This document shows positions 1-7,589 of a stretch of 64,000 nucleotides of DNA, one piece after another. A model generated the notes under the pieces. It saw only the letters and a program-made list of their open reading frames with translations. It was not told the origin of the DNA and searched no databases. Numbering within the stretch: the stretch's first letter is position 1; every line of letters starts with the position of its first letter. Origin of the DNA: an uncultured Bacteroidales bacterium. GTDB taxonomy: Bacteria > Bacteroidota > Bacteroidia > Bacteroidales > Bacteroidaceae. The position numbers and the translations under genes are program-made. The DNA lies in assembly GCA_902763885.1 (NCBI GenBank), contig CACWTU010000006.1:62001-126000 (forward strand), in the 5' to 3' direction.

Positions 1-270
1 CCGATCTACCTCAGTATTGAGGGCGACAAGGAGCATGGCATCTGGTTCGCTATTGAGCGTGGTGGCGAGATTGTTGCCTTTACCAACGAGCAGATGACGT
101 TCATAGCCAACGCCGTTATCGGTAGTCCCGATGAGCCGACATCAATCAACTTCATCAAGGCTGAGAACGAGAACGACCAGTGGTACAGCATCAGCGGCAT
201 TAAGCTGCAGAAGAAGCCGACGCAAAGCGGTATGTATATCTTCAATGGACGTAAGATACTGATTAAATAA
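1..270 (+). CDS. C-terminal end of a secreted/surface protein (partial)
   Basis: The reading frame is open from base 1 and ends at TAA 268-270, giving 89 visible residues; the start lies outside the window. The last 30 residues run WYSISGIKL... to ...GMYIFNGRKILIK. This resembles the short C-terminal sorting-like tail (YxxxGxxL ... GxYIxxGrKvlvK) seen on many secreted Prevotella and Bacteroides proteins, so export to the cell surface is likely. No catalytic domain is visible in this fragment. The following lipoprotein gene starts 3 nt later, so the two are probably co-transcribed. The function of the main body cannot be judged from this window. Confidence 0.6.
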   Translation, partial: PIYLSIEGDKEHGIWFAIERGGEIVAFTNEQMTFIANAVIGSPDEPTSINFIKAENENDQWYSISGIKLQKKPTQSGMYIFNGRKILIK

Positions 271-273
271 AAT

Positions 274-1041
274 ATGAATAAGAACATTTTGTATTCAATA
301 GCCATCTTGCTGGCAAGCCTCACACTGGGGGCTTGCGGCAGCGATGATGATGACAATAACGATGGCAAAGGCTACAGCGAAACCACTGTAGCCGAGACCC
401 CGACTTGGCAAGTGGATTACAGTGGCAACGATAACCGCCCCGACTGGCAGGAACCTAACCCTTCTGCCTTCGAGAACTGGACGATTATGCTGGTGGAGTT
501 GGAGGATGAGCTGAAACCCTACACATCAAACTATGACCTCTTGGCTCTCTTTGTGGGCGGTGAGTTGCGCGGACTGACTACACCCGCACTTTCAACTGAC
601 GTGAATGACAAGGGAACATTCGTGATGAAAGCCTACGGCAACGAGGTGGACCAGAACATGGTGAACCTGACGCTGAAATATTATTGCAACCAGTTGAAGC
701 AGACTTTTTCACGTACCGTACAGATGAGATATGAAATGGGAAAGGTCTATGGACTGGAAGAAAACCTCGTGCCGCCGTTCACCCTCGGATCAGCCAAGTA
801 TCCCGTGTTTATGATGCTTGACGTCAATACCATCATTGCCAAGGCTGCTATTCAACCGGCATTGGGCGACTACTTCGCTACATTCGTCGGTGAAGAGTGC
901 CGAGGCGTGTCATCTGCCATAGATAATCTTTCATTGATCGTTCTCGGTCGTGAGGAAGGTGAGATTATCACTCTAAAATACTATCAAGCTGCTACAGGAA
1001 AGATTTTCACCTTCTCCGATGTAGCCAAAATAAATCAGTAA
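274..1041 (+). CDS. Lipoprotein with two related beta-rich repeats
   Basis: 255 aa. It begins with a lipoprotein signal ending LTLGAC, with the lipidated Cys at residue 21, followed by an acidic Asp/Asn linker. This predicts an outer-membrane or surface lipoprotein. The mature part appears to contain two copies of one module, at about residues 65-150 and 175-255. Each has a pattern like (L/F)(A/F)xFVGxExRG, then a hydrophobic strand, then (L/I)TLKYY. Similar modules occur in uncharacterised Bacteroidales secreted proteins, and I do not recognise a function. It lies 3 nt after the upstream surface-protein gene, so the pair may form one operon. Confidence 0.6.
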   Translation: MNKNILYSIAILLASLTLGACGSDDDDNNDGKGYSETTVAETPTWQVDYSGNDNRPDWQEPNPSAFENWTIMLVELEDELKPYTSNYDLLALFVGGELRGLTTPALSTDVNDKGTFVMKAYGNEVDQNMVNLTLKYYCNQLKQTFSRTVQMRYEMGKVYGLEENLVPPFTLGSAKYPVFMMLDVNTIIAKAAIQPALGDYFATFVGEECRGVSSAIDNLSLIVLGREEGEIITLKYYQAATGKIFTFSDVAKINQ

Positions 1042-1050
1042 TACCACAGG

Positions 1051-1077
1051 CTGGTGCGGGTTCGACTCCCGCGCCAG
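1051..1077 (+). other. tRNA T-arm-like hairpin, possible tRNA 3' remnant
   Basis: A 10-bp stem (one G-T wobble) closes a 7-nt TTCGACT loop. The central GGTTCGACTCC fits the T-arm/B-box consensus GGTTCRANYCC. No D-arm or anticodon arm fits upstream, because the lipoprotein gene ends at 1041, so this is not an intact tRNA. It could be a 3' tRNA fragment left by an integrative element, or a chance hairpin acting as a terminator for the lipoprotein gene. Confidence 0.35.
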
Positions 1078-1100
1078 TCACAACACTGGATGCGGTCCAT

Positions 1101-1331
1101 TTAATCACAAACCGTACCTTTATTTTTTACATCCCGCAGATCCTCTACTGTCGATTCAATACCATCATCGATTCCGGTCTGACGCGACAGGTCACTATTC
1201 TTTTCATAAGCCTTGACCTTCTCAATCATCTCAGCAGTGAGTTGCGTCAGTGACCTTGTCTTGTCATCATTGAAAAACTCCTTGCCGTTTACAAGGATTC
1301 TTGACACAGGGAACTGATACTTTTGTACCAC
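1101..1331 (-). pseudogene. Remnant of TonB-dependent receptor plug (outer-membrane beta-barrel family)
   Basis: The 76-residue frame contains SRILVNGKEFF, then MIEKVKAYEKNSDLSRQTG and DDGIESTVEDL. This matches the plug region of large TonB-dependent or outer-membrane beta-barrel proteins (SKILVDGKEFF..., vqvydkkSDlaritGvddGe). Full family members are 800-1000 aa, and neither the N-terminal carboxypeptidase-like domain nor the barrel is present on either side. It is therefore a truncated relic. It lies next to the tRNA-like hairpin at 1051-1077, as expected of a rearranged or decayed insertion boundary. Expression as a short protein is unlikely. Confidence 0.6.
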
Positions 1332-1408
1332 TTTTTAAATCCTTTCCGCTAAATAAACCGCAATTTACTGAAAATGCGTCTTGCATTATAGAAAAAATAT
1401 GTTGCGAA

Positions 1409-1435
1409 CAAAAAAGGGCGGTTCCAAGCCGCCCT
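1409..1435 (-). terminator. Rho-independent terminator for the histidine phosphatase gene
   Basis: GGGCGG and CCGCCC form a 6-bp GC stem around a 7-nt loop, followed on the minus strand by a run of six T. It starts 7 nt after the stop codon of the minus-strand phosphatase gene. Confidence 0.8.
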
Positions 1436-1442
1436 ATTTGTG

Positions 1443-2174
1443 TTATCTGGCCAGCAGACCGGAGTCCAGACCGCGGATAGTCTTGAACCGCATCTGGCCT
1501 TGCGGATCTATTATTATGGCTACGCCGGCCAGGTAATTGATCCATTTGCGGTTTACCCAGTAATGCAGGTCCACCTGCTTGTCCGATGCGTAGATAGCCA
1601 TCGGGGTCACCATATAATCATGAGATACCAGCACGTTGATGCGCTTCATGGTAGGCAGATGAGCCTTGAGTGAGTCCAGCCACTCCTTACTGCGCTCCTC
1701 CAGATTATAGAAGCCCTCTTCCTTGCCACCCTCGTATGCCCACTGTGAGAGCGACTCCCAGTTGTCCCAACCATTACGCTTAAGAGCCGGTATGTCCTTG
1801 CGATACCAATCGCCGTTGAGTATGCTCCACTCCTCATGAATGAACTCATCGCCGCGGCCTATGGCAATGTTCTCGCAGGTCTGTATGGTGCGGCCATAAT
1901 CGGAGTGAGCGTAGAAAGCCTGCTCACCGCTCTTTATCTTTTCACCCACCATGCGGGCCTGAGCCTTACCGTTCTCGGTCAGCAGTCCGTTCTTGGAGTA
2001 ATCACGGCCGCGTTCACCGTGCCTTACCAGAAACACAACCGTCTCATTGGGCTTAACCTCTGCAAACACATCGGCTATATCATTGAAACCTATATCTGTG
2101 TAGGTAGGCTGAGCACTCAACTGAAACATACCGCACATAAGGACCGCGGCCACCATAAGCATTATCTTTTTCAT
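1443..2174 (-). CDS. Secreted histidine phosphatase (phosphoglycerate mutase-like)
   Basis: About 243 aa from ATG 2174. I prefer this start because it gives a clean signal peptide (MKKIMLMVAAVLMCGMFQLSAQ); the frame extends upstream to 2264, but that part crosses the promoter. The catalytic RHG motif is at residues 51-53 (VVFLVRHGERG), and a second conserved histidine lies in VLVSHDYMVTP. This is the histidine acid phosphatase/PGM fold, in which the RHG histidine is phosphorylated during hydrolysis of a phosphate ester. Export suggests periplasmic phosphate scavenging or phytate/sugar-phosphate hydrolysis, but the substrate cannot be read from sequence. It is monocistronic, with its own promoter and terminator, and divergent from the cupin lipoprotein gene. 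Confidence 0.75.
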   Translation of the reverse strand: MKKIMLMVAAVLMCGMFQLSAQPTYTDIGFNDIADVFAEVKPNETVVFLVRHGERGRDYSKNGLLTENGKAQARMVGEKIKSGEQAFYAHSDYGRTIQTCENIAIGRGDEFIHEEWSILNGDWYRKDIPALKRNGWDNWESLSQWAYEGGKEEGFYNLEERSKEWLDSLKAHLPTMKRINVLVSHDYMVTPMAIYASDKQVDLHYWVNRKWINYLAGVAIIIDPQGQMRFKTIRGLDSGLLAR

Positions 2175-2203
2175 CATCAAATTTGTTTTATGTTTAGACA
2201 TTG

Positions 2204-2211
2204 CAAACTTA
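2204..2211 (-). promoter_or_regulatory. Bacteroidetes -7 box for the phosphatase gene
   Basis: TAAGTTTG on the minus strand matches TAnnTTTG and lies about 30 nt upstream of ATG 2174. No good TTTG -33 box is visible. Confidence 0.5.
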
Positions 2212-2217
2212 CAAATA

Positions 2218-2250
2218 TTTGTGCTATTCGTGAAGATTTGATTACATTTG
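2218..2250 (+). promoter_or_regulatory. Bacteroidetes -33/-7 promoter for the cupin gene
   Basis: TTTG at 2218-2221, a 21-nt spacer, then TACATTTG at 2243-2250, ending 29 nt before ATG 2280. This fits the primary sigma factor pattern of Bacteroidetes. AAGGAC just before the ATG may aid ribosome binding. Confidence 0.6.
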
Positions 2251-2279
2251 CACATAATCAACAATTCTCATAAAGGACT

Positions 2280-2759
2280 ATGAAAAAGATTTATCTGCGG
2301 GTGCTTGCCGCTACCATAATTTGCGGCTTATCTACAGTATGTTTATCGCTGAACTCCTGCAATAATGCCAAGACACAAGAGTCAGGCCAGACACCTCAGG
2401 TGCAGAGCACCGAACTGATACGCACCAGCCAGAGCTGGGATGGCGTTGAACTACCCGATTACCTGCAGGGTCGCCCAGAACTGGTGGCTGTAAAGTATGT
2501 TTTCCCCGCCGGCAAGAAATTAGGCTGGCACCACCACCCCGTAATGAACTACGGAATACTGGTGCAGGGCGAGCTGACCATCATCGGACTGGACGGTAAG
2601 ACCAAGGTCGTACATGAGGGCGAGCCCGTTGTCGAAATGGTGAATACCATCCACCACGGCGAGAACCGGGGTGACAAAGACGTAATCCTCTACATGTTCT
2701 ACCTCTCACAGACAGACTCCCTGCTGGCCGTACAGCATCCTGAGATTCCACTGGAGTAA
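2280..2759 (+). CDS. Cupin-domain lipoprotein
   Basis: 159 aa. The signal ends LNSC with Cys27 as the likely lipidation site. Residues 70-150 form a single cupin barrel. Motif 1 is GWHHHPVMNYGILVQGEL, with clustered histidines and a conserved Gly, and motif 2 is in EMVNTIHHGENRG. The histidines suggest a bound metal. Single-domain cupins of this size include isomerases, oxygenases and sugar- or auxin-binding proteins, so the reaction is not assignable. The protein should sit in the periplasm or outer membrane. It is followed directly by the 193-nt structured element and converges on the nqr operon. Confidence 0.7.
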   Translation: MKKIYLRVLAATIICGLSTVCLSLNSCNNAKTQESGQTPQVQSTELIRTSQSWDGVELPDYLQGRPELVAVKYVFPAGKKLGWHHHPVMNYGILVQGELTIIGLDGKTKVVHEGEPVVEMVNTIHHGENRGDKDVILYMFYLSQTDSLLAVQHPEIPLE

Positions 2760-2780
2760 CAAATGCTTCCCTTTGCAGGA

Positions 2781-2973
2781 GCCGGATATAAGGGTTGGGG
2801 ACCATCAGTGCAGAGGCGTAAGCGTAGGACCTTGGAGGATCCTGTTAAGAACGGCGCTTGTTCGCGCCCCGTTACACACCGTAGGTGGGTAAAAGGGGTA
2901 AGTTCGCCGTTTAGGGTCCGGAGGGACTCGGAGTAGCCACGGAACGTTGCGTCCCCCAATCCGAATGTCCGGC
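2781..2973 (+). ncRNA. 193-nt structured element, copy 1 (candidate RNA or mobile element)
   Basis: The termini pair over about 20 bp (2781-2802 with 2951-2973). The stem's non-Watson-Crick pairs are G-U type only if the plus strand is read as RNA. Conserved blocks shared with the inverted copy at 58170-58362 include CATCAGTG (2803), GTTAAGAAC (2844), ACACCGTAGGTGG (2876) and a 21-nt block at 2929-2949. Hairpins between the blocks sit at the same places but have different arm sequences, for example GGCGC/GCGCC here. It contains no credible ORF and lies between convergent genes. Rfam class unknown to me. Confidence 0.6.
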
Positions 2974-2981
2974 GGTGCTAT

Positions 2982-3016
2982 AAAAAAGAAGCGGGCCGAA
3001 AACCGGTCCGCCTCTT
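2982..3016 (-). terminator. Rho-independent terminator of the nqr operon
   Basis: A GC-rich stem (2988-2998 with 3004-3014) is followed on the minus strand by a run of T. It lies 35 nt after the nqrF stop codon. Confidence 0.75.
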
Positions 3017-3050
3017 TATCAAAATGACACAGGGAAACGATCCTATTGTG

Positions 3051-4316
3051 TCATCCGCCAAAGTTATCGTACATGATTGATGCAGGATCAACGCCCAGGT
3101 TGTCAAGCATACCGGTAACGGCCTTTGACATGGGGCCAGGTCCGCACATGTAGTACTCGATATCCTCAGGAGCCTCATGGTCCTTAAGATAGGTCTCGTA
3201 CATAACGTTGTGAACAAATCCGGGAGTGTACTTGACGCCTGCTGCATCGGCTGCGGGATCCGGACGGTCCAGAGCCAGATGGAAGTGGAAGTTGGGGAAC
3301 TCCTTCTCCAGACCCAGGAAATCCTGCAGGTAGAACACCTCGTTAAGAGCACGTGCACCGTAGAAGTAATGCATCTCACGGTCAGTGGTCTTAAGAGTCT
3401 TGGTCATGTGCATAATCTGTGCGCGCAGAGGAGCCATACCGGCACCACCGCCAACCCAAATCATCTCCTTCTTTGAGTCAAAGATAGGATGGAACTCACC
3501 GTAAGGACCTGACATGATAACCTTGTCACCCGGCTTGAGGCTGAAGATATAAGATGAAGCCACGCCTGTGGGAACATCCTGGAAGCCAACCTCCGGTTTC
3601 GGTTTGAACGGAGGAGTAGCGATACGTACTGTCAACATGATGCGGTCACCCTCGGCCGGATAGTTGGCCATAGAGTAAGCACGTATGGTAGGCTCGGTAA
3701 CTACTGACTTAAGGCCAAAGAGACCGAACTTCTCCCATGCAGGCAGATACTCAGGACCAATGAGGTCCTTATCGATATCCTTATTGTAATCCATAGAGTA
3801 TGCGGGAATCTTGATCTGAGCATAGCTTCCGGGCAGGAAGTCCATATGCTCTCCGGGAGGAAGCTGCACGATGAACTCCTTGATGAAGGTAGCCACGTTC
3901 TTGTTGGAGATAACCTCACACTCCCACTCTTTTACACCCAGTACGCTCTCAGGAACCTTGATAGCCAGATCACCCTTAACCTTGCACTGGCAACCCAGAC
4001 GCCAGTTGTCCTTGATCTGCTTGCGGGTAAAGTGACCCTTCTCAGAGTCAAGAATCTCACCGCCGCCCTCAACGACCTGGCATTTGCACTGTCCGCAAGA
4101 ACCCTTACCACCGCAAGCTGAAGGCAGATAAACACCGTTCTCAGCCAGAGTGCTCAGGAGGCTTGCGCCTGAATTCACCTCAAGTTCCTTATCGCCGTTA
4201 ATGGTTACCTTGACCTTGCCTGAGGCAACAAGGTAGCTCTTGGCCACCAGCAGGATTACCACCAGCAGCAGGATAACGGCCAGAAAAACTATAATACTTG
4301 ATATATAGATATTCAT
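3051..4316 (-). CDS. nqrF: Na+-translocating NADH:quinone reductase subunit F
   Basis: 421 aa, close to the usual length. One N-terminal membrane helix (about residues 4-30) is followed by a 2Fe-2S ferredoxin domain with Cys68, Cys74, Cys77 and Cys109. An FAD domain follows with the RAYSMANYP motif, then an NADH-binding domain with VGGGAGMAPLRAQ, ending in IMYDNFGG. NqrF oxidises NADH on the cytoplasmic side and passes electrons through FAD and the iron-sulfur centre into the Na+-pumping complex. It is the last gene of nqrABCDEF, 12 nt after nqrE. Confidence 0.97.
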   Translation of the reverse strand: MNIYISSIIVFLAVILLLVVILLVAKSYLVASGKVKVTINGDKELEVNSGASLLSTLAENGVYLPSACGGKGSCGQCKCQVVEGGGEILDSEKGHFTRKQIKDNWRLGCQCKVKGDLAIKVPESVLGVKEWECEVISNKNVATFIKEFIVQLPPGEHMDFLPGSYAQIKIPAYSMDYNKDIDKDLIGPEYLPAWEKFGLFGLKSVVTEPTIRAYSMANYPAEGDRIMLTVRIATPPFKPKPEVGFQDVPTGVASSYIFSLKPGDKVIMSGPYGEFHPIFDSKKEMIWVGGGAGMAPLRAQIMHMTKTLKTTDREMHYFYGARALNEVFYLQDFLGLEKEFPNFHFHLALDRPDPAADAAGVKYTPGFVHNVMYETYLKDHEAPEDIEYYMCGPGPMSKAVTGMLDNLGVDPASIMYDNFGG

Positions 4317-4328
4317 AGTATACCTTTT

Positions 4329-4937
4329 TTAAATTGACAGACCTGAGAAACACATGAAAGCCATAGCCATCAGGCCTACGGTGATGAATGTAATACCAAC
4401 ACCCTTCAGAGGCTTGGGTATATCGCAATACTCCATCTTCTCACGGATAGCAGCCAGGCAAACGATTGCCAGAGCCCAACCGATACCTGAGCCAAGAGCA
4501 AAGGCGATAGAATCACCAAAGCAGGTGATGGCCTGAGTATTGTCAGGATCCATGCCGATGCGCTGCTGCATGAAGAGTGATCCACCCATGATGGCGCAGT
4601 TAACGGCGATAAGCGGCAGGAATATACCCAGTGAGTTGTAGAGTGAAGGTGAGAACTTCTCAACGATCATCTCAACCAGCTGAACGATACCTGCAATGAC
4701 TGCAATGAAAAGTATGAAGCTCAGGAATTCCAAGCCCATGGGCTCCAGAACCTTAGTCTGCAGAAGATAGTTTACAGGGAGTGTAATGAACTGTACGAAT
4801 ATTACAGCAACACCAAGTCCCAAAGCCGTCTTTACGTTCTTGGATACGGCCAGGAATGAGCACATACCCAGGAAGAAGGCGAATATCATATTGTCGACGA
4901 ATATCGACCTTACAAATAGACTGAAGAAATGTTCCAT
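4329..4937 (-). CDS. nqrE: Na+-translocating NADH:quinone reductase subunit E
   Basis: 202 aa integral membrane protein with about six helices, full length for the family. It begins [28 protein letters not shown], and conserved cysteines lie in FLGMCSFLA and in VNCAIMGG. NqrD and NqrE are homologous and together hold an intramembrane iron-sulfur centre that carries electrons across the membrane. It sits between nqrD (18-nt gap) and nqrF (12-nt gap) in one operon. Confidence 0.96.
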   Translation of the reverse strand: MEHFFSLFVRSIFVDNMIFAFFLGMCSFLAVSKNVKTALGLGVAVIFVQFITLPVNYLLQTKVLEPMGLEFLSFILFIAVIAGIVQLVEMIVEKFSPSLYNSLGIFLPLIAVNCAIMGGSLFMQQRIGMDPDNTQAITCFGDSIAFALGSGIGWALAIVCLAAIREKMEYCDIPKPLKGVGITFITVGLMAMAFMCFSGLSI

Positions 4938-4955
4938 AGTTCTAACGCTTTGAGA

Positions 4956-5576
4956 TTAGTTTTCCTGTAAATCCTTGTTCTTGGCACGATGGAACCAGAT
5001 GATGCAGCCTACCAGGATAAGAGCCATAGGAGGCATGATCATAAGTCCGTTGTTCAGGTAACCGGCCTCATAGAAGCACTGCGGTATAATCTGGAAACCA
5101 AACAGGGTTCCGCTACCAAAAAGTTCACGTACAAATGCAACCACAATCAGTATGGCGGCGTAACCCAGACCGTTGCCTATTCCGTCAAGGAAAGAGGCCC
5201 AGGGACCGTTCTGCATTGCAAAAGCCTCAAGACGGCCCATAAGTATGCAGTTGGTAATGATAAGACCTACATATACTGAAAGCTGAACGCTTACATCATA
5301 TGCAAAAGCCTTAAGGATCTCACTTACTATGGTAACCAGCGCAGCAACTACAACCAGCTGTATGATAATACGGATACGGTTAGGTATTGTATTGCGCAGG
5401 AGTGAGATAATCACGTTTGCCATAGCAACGATGATGGTCACTGAAAGACCCATCACGATGGCAGGTTTCAATTGAGCGGTAACCGCAAGTGCAGAGCAGA
5501 TACCCAGAATCTGGACCAAAACAGGGTTGTTAACCCACATAGGCTGCTTGAGAGCCTCATTATTCTTGTTTGCCAT
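4956..5576 (-). CDS. nqrD: Na+-translocating NADH:quinone reductase subunit D
   Basis: About 206 aa from ATG 5576 (MANKNNEALKQPMWVNNPVL). The frame also opens 12 nt upstream, but ATG 5576 has the context TAAGGATTATGGC, the same as nqrC. It is a polytopic membrane protein of the NqrD/RnfE family, paired with NqrE; cysteines lie in LGICSALAV and in TNCILMGRLEAFA. It helps form the membrane iron-sulfur site and the Na+ pathway. It lies 12 nt after the nqrC stop. Confidence 0.95.
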   Translation of the reverse strand: MANKNNEALKQPMWVNNPVLVQILGICSALAVTAQLKPAIVMGLSVTIIVAMANVIISLLRNTIPNRIRIIIQLVVVAALVTIVSEILKAFAYDVSVQLSVYVGLIITNCILMGRLEAFAMQNGPWASFLDGIGNGLGYAAILIVVAFVRELFGSGTLFGFQIIPQCFYEAGYLNNGLMIMPPMALILVGCIIWFHRAKNKDLQEN

Positions 5577-5588
5577 AATCCTTATCAA

Positions 5589-6407
5589 TTATTTTGTCAG
5601 GAACGGAAGGTATGCTGAAAGCACCTTGTTAATCATCGCATTCACACCGGTTGATGTGATTGTAGCACCGGTAACACCGTCAATCTCATACTGTGAACTC
5701 TTGTCAGCCTTGCCGTACTTGAGCACCTTGAGAGCAACCTCATTACCTTTAACCACCTGTTTGCCGGGGAAACGGCCCTGGAACTTGGTTCCGGCAATCT
5801 CGCCACCCAGACCCGGGGTCTCTGATGAGTGTGAGAAATAGACGCCGTAAACAGTAGTGCGGTCCGCATTGAGAGCGATGTAGCCCCAGATGGTACCCCA
5901 CAGTCCAAGTCCGTTCATCGGAATCACATATTTCTTCTGGCCGTCAATGCTGGCCTCAAATACATGAAGGTTACCCTTGTCAAATTCTGACTTATAAGAG
6001 GTATTGAACTCACCGTTGTATTTGGCAAGAGAACCGTCAGCCTGCATAAGGGCATCGGCGGTAATAACCTTATCATAAGTGGCGGCCACATCAGCCTGGT
6101 CTCTCAGATTCAAGGCAGACAGGATCTGCTGCTTGGTATCATTAATTACATTTGCAGTCTGACGCTCCTTGAGAGTCTGTGATACGAACACCAGCAGGAA
6201 TGCCACGATAACAACCATTACGGCTGCATAGAGTATGGTATAAACGTTGCTGTTTGTGTTGAGACCCTTCTTGGCAGGAGCAGCGCCCTCCTCTACTATC
6301 TCTTCAAACTCACTCTGAGGTGCCTGACACATGGGGCACTTCTCAGGAGCCTTGTCTCCTTCGTGGACATAGCCACAAACCTTACATTTGAATTTTTTCG
6401 TAGCCAT
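5589..6407 (-). CDS. nqrC: NqrC with an N-terminal rubredoxin-like domain
   Basis: 272 aa. Residues 5-36 form a rubredoxin/rubrerythrin-type iron knuckle, CKVCGYVHEG then CPMCQAPQSEFEE (two CxxC pairs). A short acidic/Ala-Lys linker and one membrane helix (about 58-80) follow, then the periplasmic FMN domain. The flavinylation motif is DGVTGATITS with the FMN-carrying Thr at 249. Ordinary NqrC begins around the MNTNSNxYT position. Here that spot reads KKGLNTNSNVYT, with Leu instead of Met, so no standard start exists and the fused domain appears real. The gene is 5 nt after nqrB. What the iron domain does is unknown; it could add a cytoplasmic one-electron entry or sensing site. Confidence 0.93.
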   Translation of the reverse strand: MATKKFKCKVCGYVHEGDKAPEKCPMCQAPQSEFEEIVEEGAAPAKKGLNTNSNVYTILYAAVMVVIVAFLLVFVSQTLKERQTANVINDTKQQILSALNLRDQADVAATYDKVITADALMQADGSLAKYNGEFNTSYKSEFDKGNLHVFEASIDGQKKYVIPMNGLGLWGTIWGYIALNADRTTVYGVYFSHSSETPGLGGEIAGTKFQGRFPGKQVVKGNEVALKVLKYGKADKSSQYEIDGVTGATITSTGVNAMINKVLSAYLPFLTK

Positions 6408-6412
6408 AATCC

Positions 6413-7576
6413 TTATTTGTTTATTCTGTTAGCACGTTTGTTAACGTTACGCTGTACAACGCACCAGTCAATGAGCGGAGCGAAGCAGTTCATGAGCAGG
6501 ATAGCCAGCATCATACCTTCAGGATAACCCGGATTCATGACGCGGATTGTGATGGCCATCATACCGATGAGCAGACCGTAGATCCACTTACCTACCTCAG
6601 TACGGGCCGATGTAACAGGATCAGTTGCCATGAATACGGCACCGAAGCAGAAACCGCCCAGGCAGATATGCTCGTACCAGGGCATCTGGGCCATAGCATT
6701 GTCAGGACCCCAAGTATTGTAAACAAGAGCCATCAGGATACCGCCTACGAATACTGAAAGCATTGTCTTCCAGCTGGCGATTCCGGTGTAGAGAAGCAGC
6801 AGAGCACCAAGAGCGATGGCGATAACGCTAGTCTCACCTACAGATCCGGGAATCAGACCCCAAACCATATCCATCGAGAATGCAGGAGCTGCAGCGGTTG
6901 TAGCGGCTGTACCAAGAGCGGTAGCGGCTGTCATACCGTCAATATCGGCACCCAGGCCGCAGATTGCGTGGTCAACCACCCAAACGGTCTCACCTGTGAT
7001 TACTGAAGGATATGCAAAGAATATGAATGCACGGGTAATAAGAGCCACATTTAGGAAGTTCATACCTGTACCACCAAATATCTCCTTTGCAAAAATCACT
7101 GAGAAAGCCACTGCTATTGCAAGAATCCACAGCGGGCAGGTAGCAGGAACAATCAGAGGAATGATGAAACCTGATACCAGGTAACCCTCCTGAATCTCCT
7201 CATGCTTCCACTGAGCTACGATGAACTCAATGGTAAGACCTACTACGTAAGAAACGATCAGTCTGGGCAGAACGGCCAGGAAGCCGAACCAGAACATATT
7301 CCAGAATGAAGCCTGTGAAAGCATACCGGCCAGAGCAAAGTGCTGATAGCCTACGTTGTACATACCGAACAACAGAGCCGGGCAGAGAGCTATGACAACC
7401 ATGATCATCATACGCTTGCTGTCAAACGAGTCATGAATGTTCACGCCATTCTTAGCGGTTGTGTTTGGAACATAAAGGAAGGTCTCGAATCCTTCAAACA
7501 CCGAACGGAATGCGTGCAGCTTGCCGCCCTCCTCAAAATTCGGTTTAATCTTGTCTATGTAATTTCTTAAACTCAT
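6413..7576 (-). CDS. nqrB: Na+-translocating NADH:quinone reductase subunit B
   Basis: 387 aa polytopic membrane subunit carrying covalent FMN, riboflavin and the Na+ channel. The predicted flavinylation site is DGMTAATALG at residues 213-222, with Thr219 as the likely FMN acceptor. The usual family motif is closer to DGxSGAT, so the Gly before AT is Ala here. N-terminal KIKPNFEEGGKLH and the helices through residues 57-370 match NqrB. It starts 13 nt after nqrA. Confidence 0.96.
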   Translation of the reverse strand: MSLRNYIDKIKPNFEEGGKLHAFRSVFEGFETFLYVPNTTAKNGVNIHDSFDSKRMMIMVVIALCPALLFGMYNVGYQHFALAGMLSQASFWNMFWFGFLAVLPRLIVSYVVGLTIEFIVAQWKHEEIQEGYLVSGFIIPLIVPATCPLWILAIAVAFSVIFAKEIFGGTGMNFLNVALITRAFIFFAYPSVITGETVWVVDHAICGLGADIDGMTAATALGTAATTAAAPAFSMDMVWGLIPGSVGETSVIAIALGALLLLYTGIASWKTMLSVFVGGILMALVYNTWGPDNAMAQMPWYEHICLGGFCFGAVFMATDPVTSARTEVGKWIYGLLIGMMAITIRVMNPGYPEGMMLAILLMNCFAPLIDWCVVQRNVNKRANRINK

Positions 7577-7589
7577 AGCTTATCAGGTT

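Noticed and set aside
1042..1080. Complete tRNA gene
   Set aside because: Only a T-arm-like hairpin is present; the D and anticodon arms would lie inside the lipoprotein gene and do not fold.
2699..2959. Minus-strand frame over the 193-nt element
   Set aside because: The sequence is explained better by paired arms; the second copy does not preserve the frame, and the composition is not protein-like.
2781..2973. Naming the 193-nt element as HEARO/omega RNA or a group II intron fragment
   Set aside because: No HNH/IscB-like or reverse transcriptase ORF is nearby and I cannot recall a matching consensus well enough to name it.
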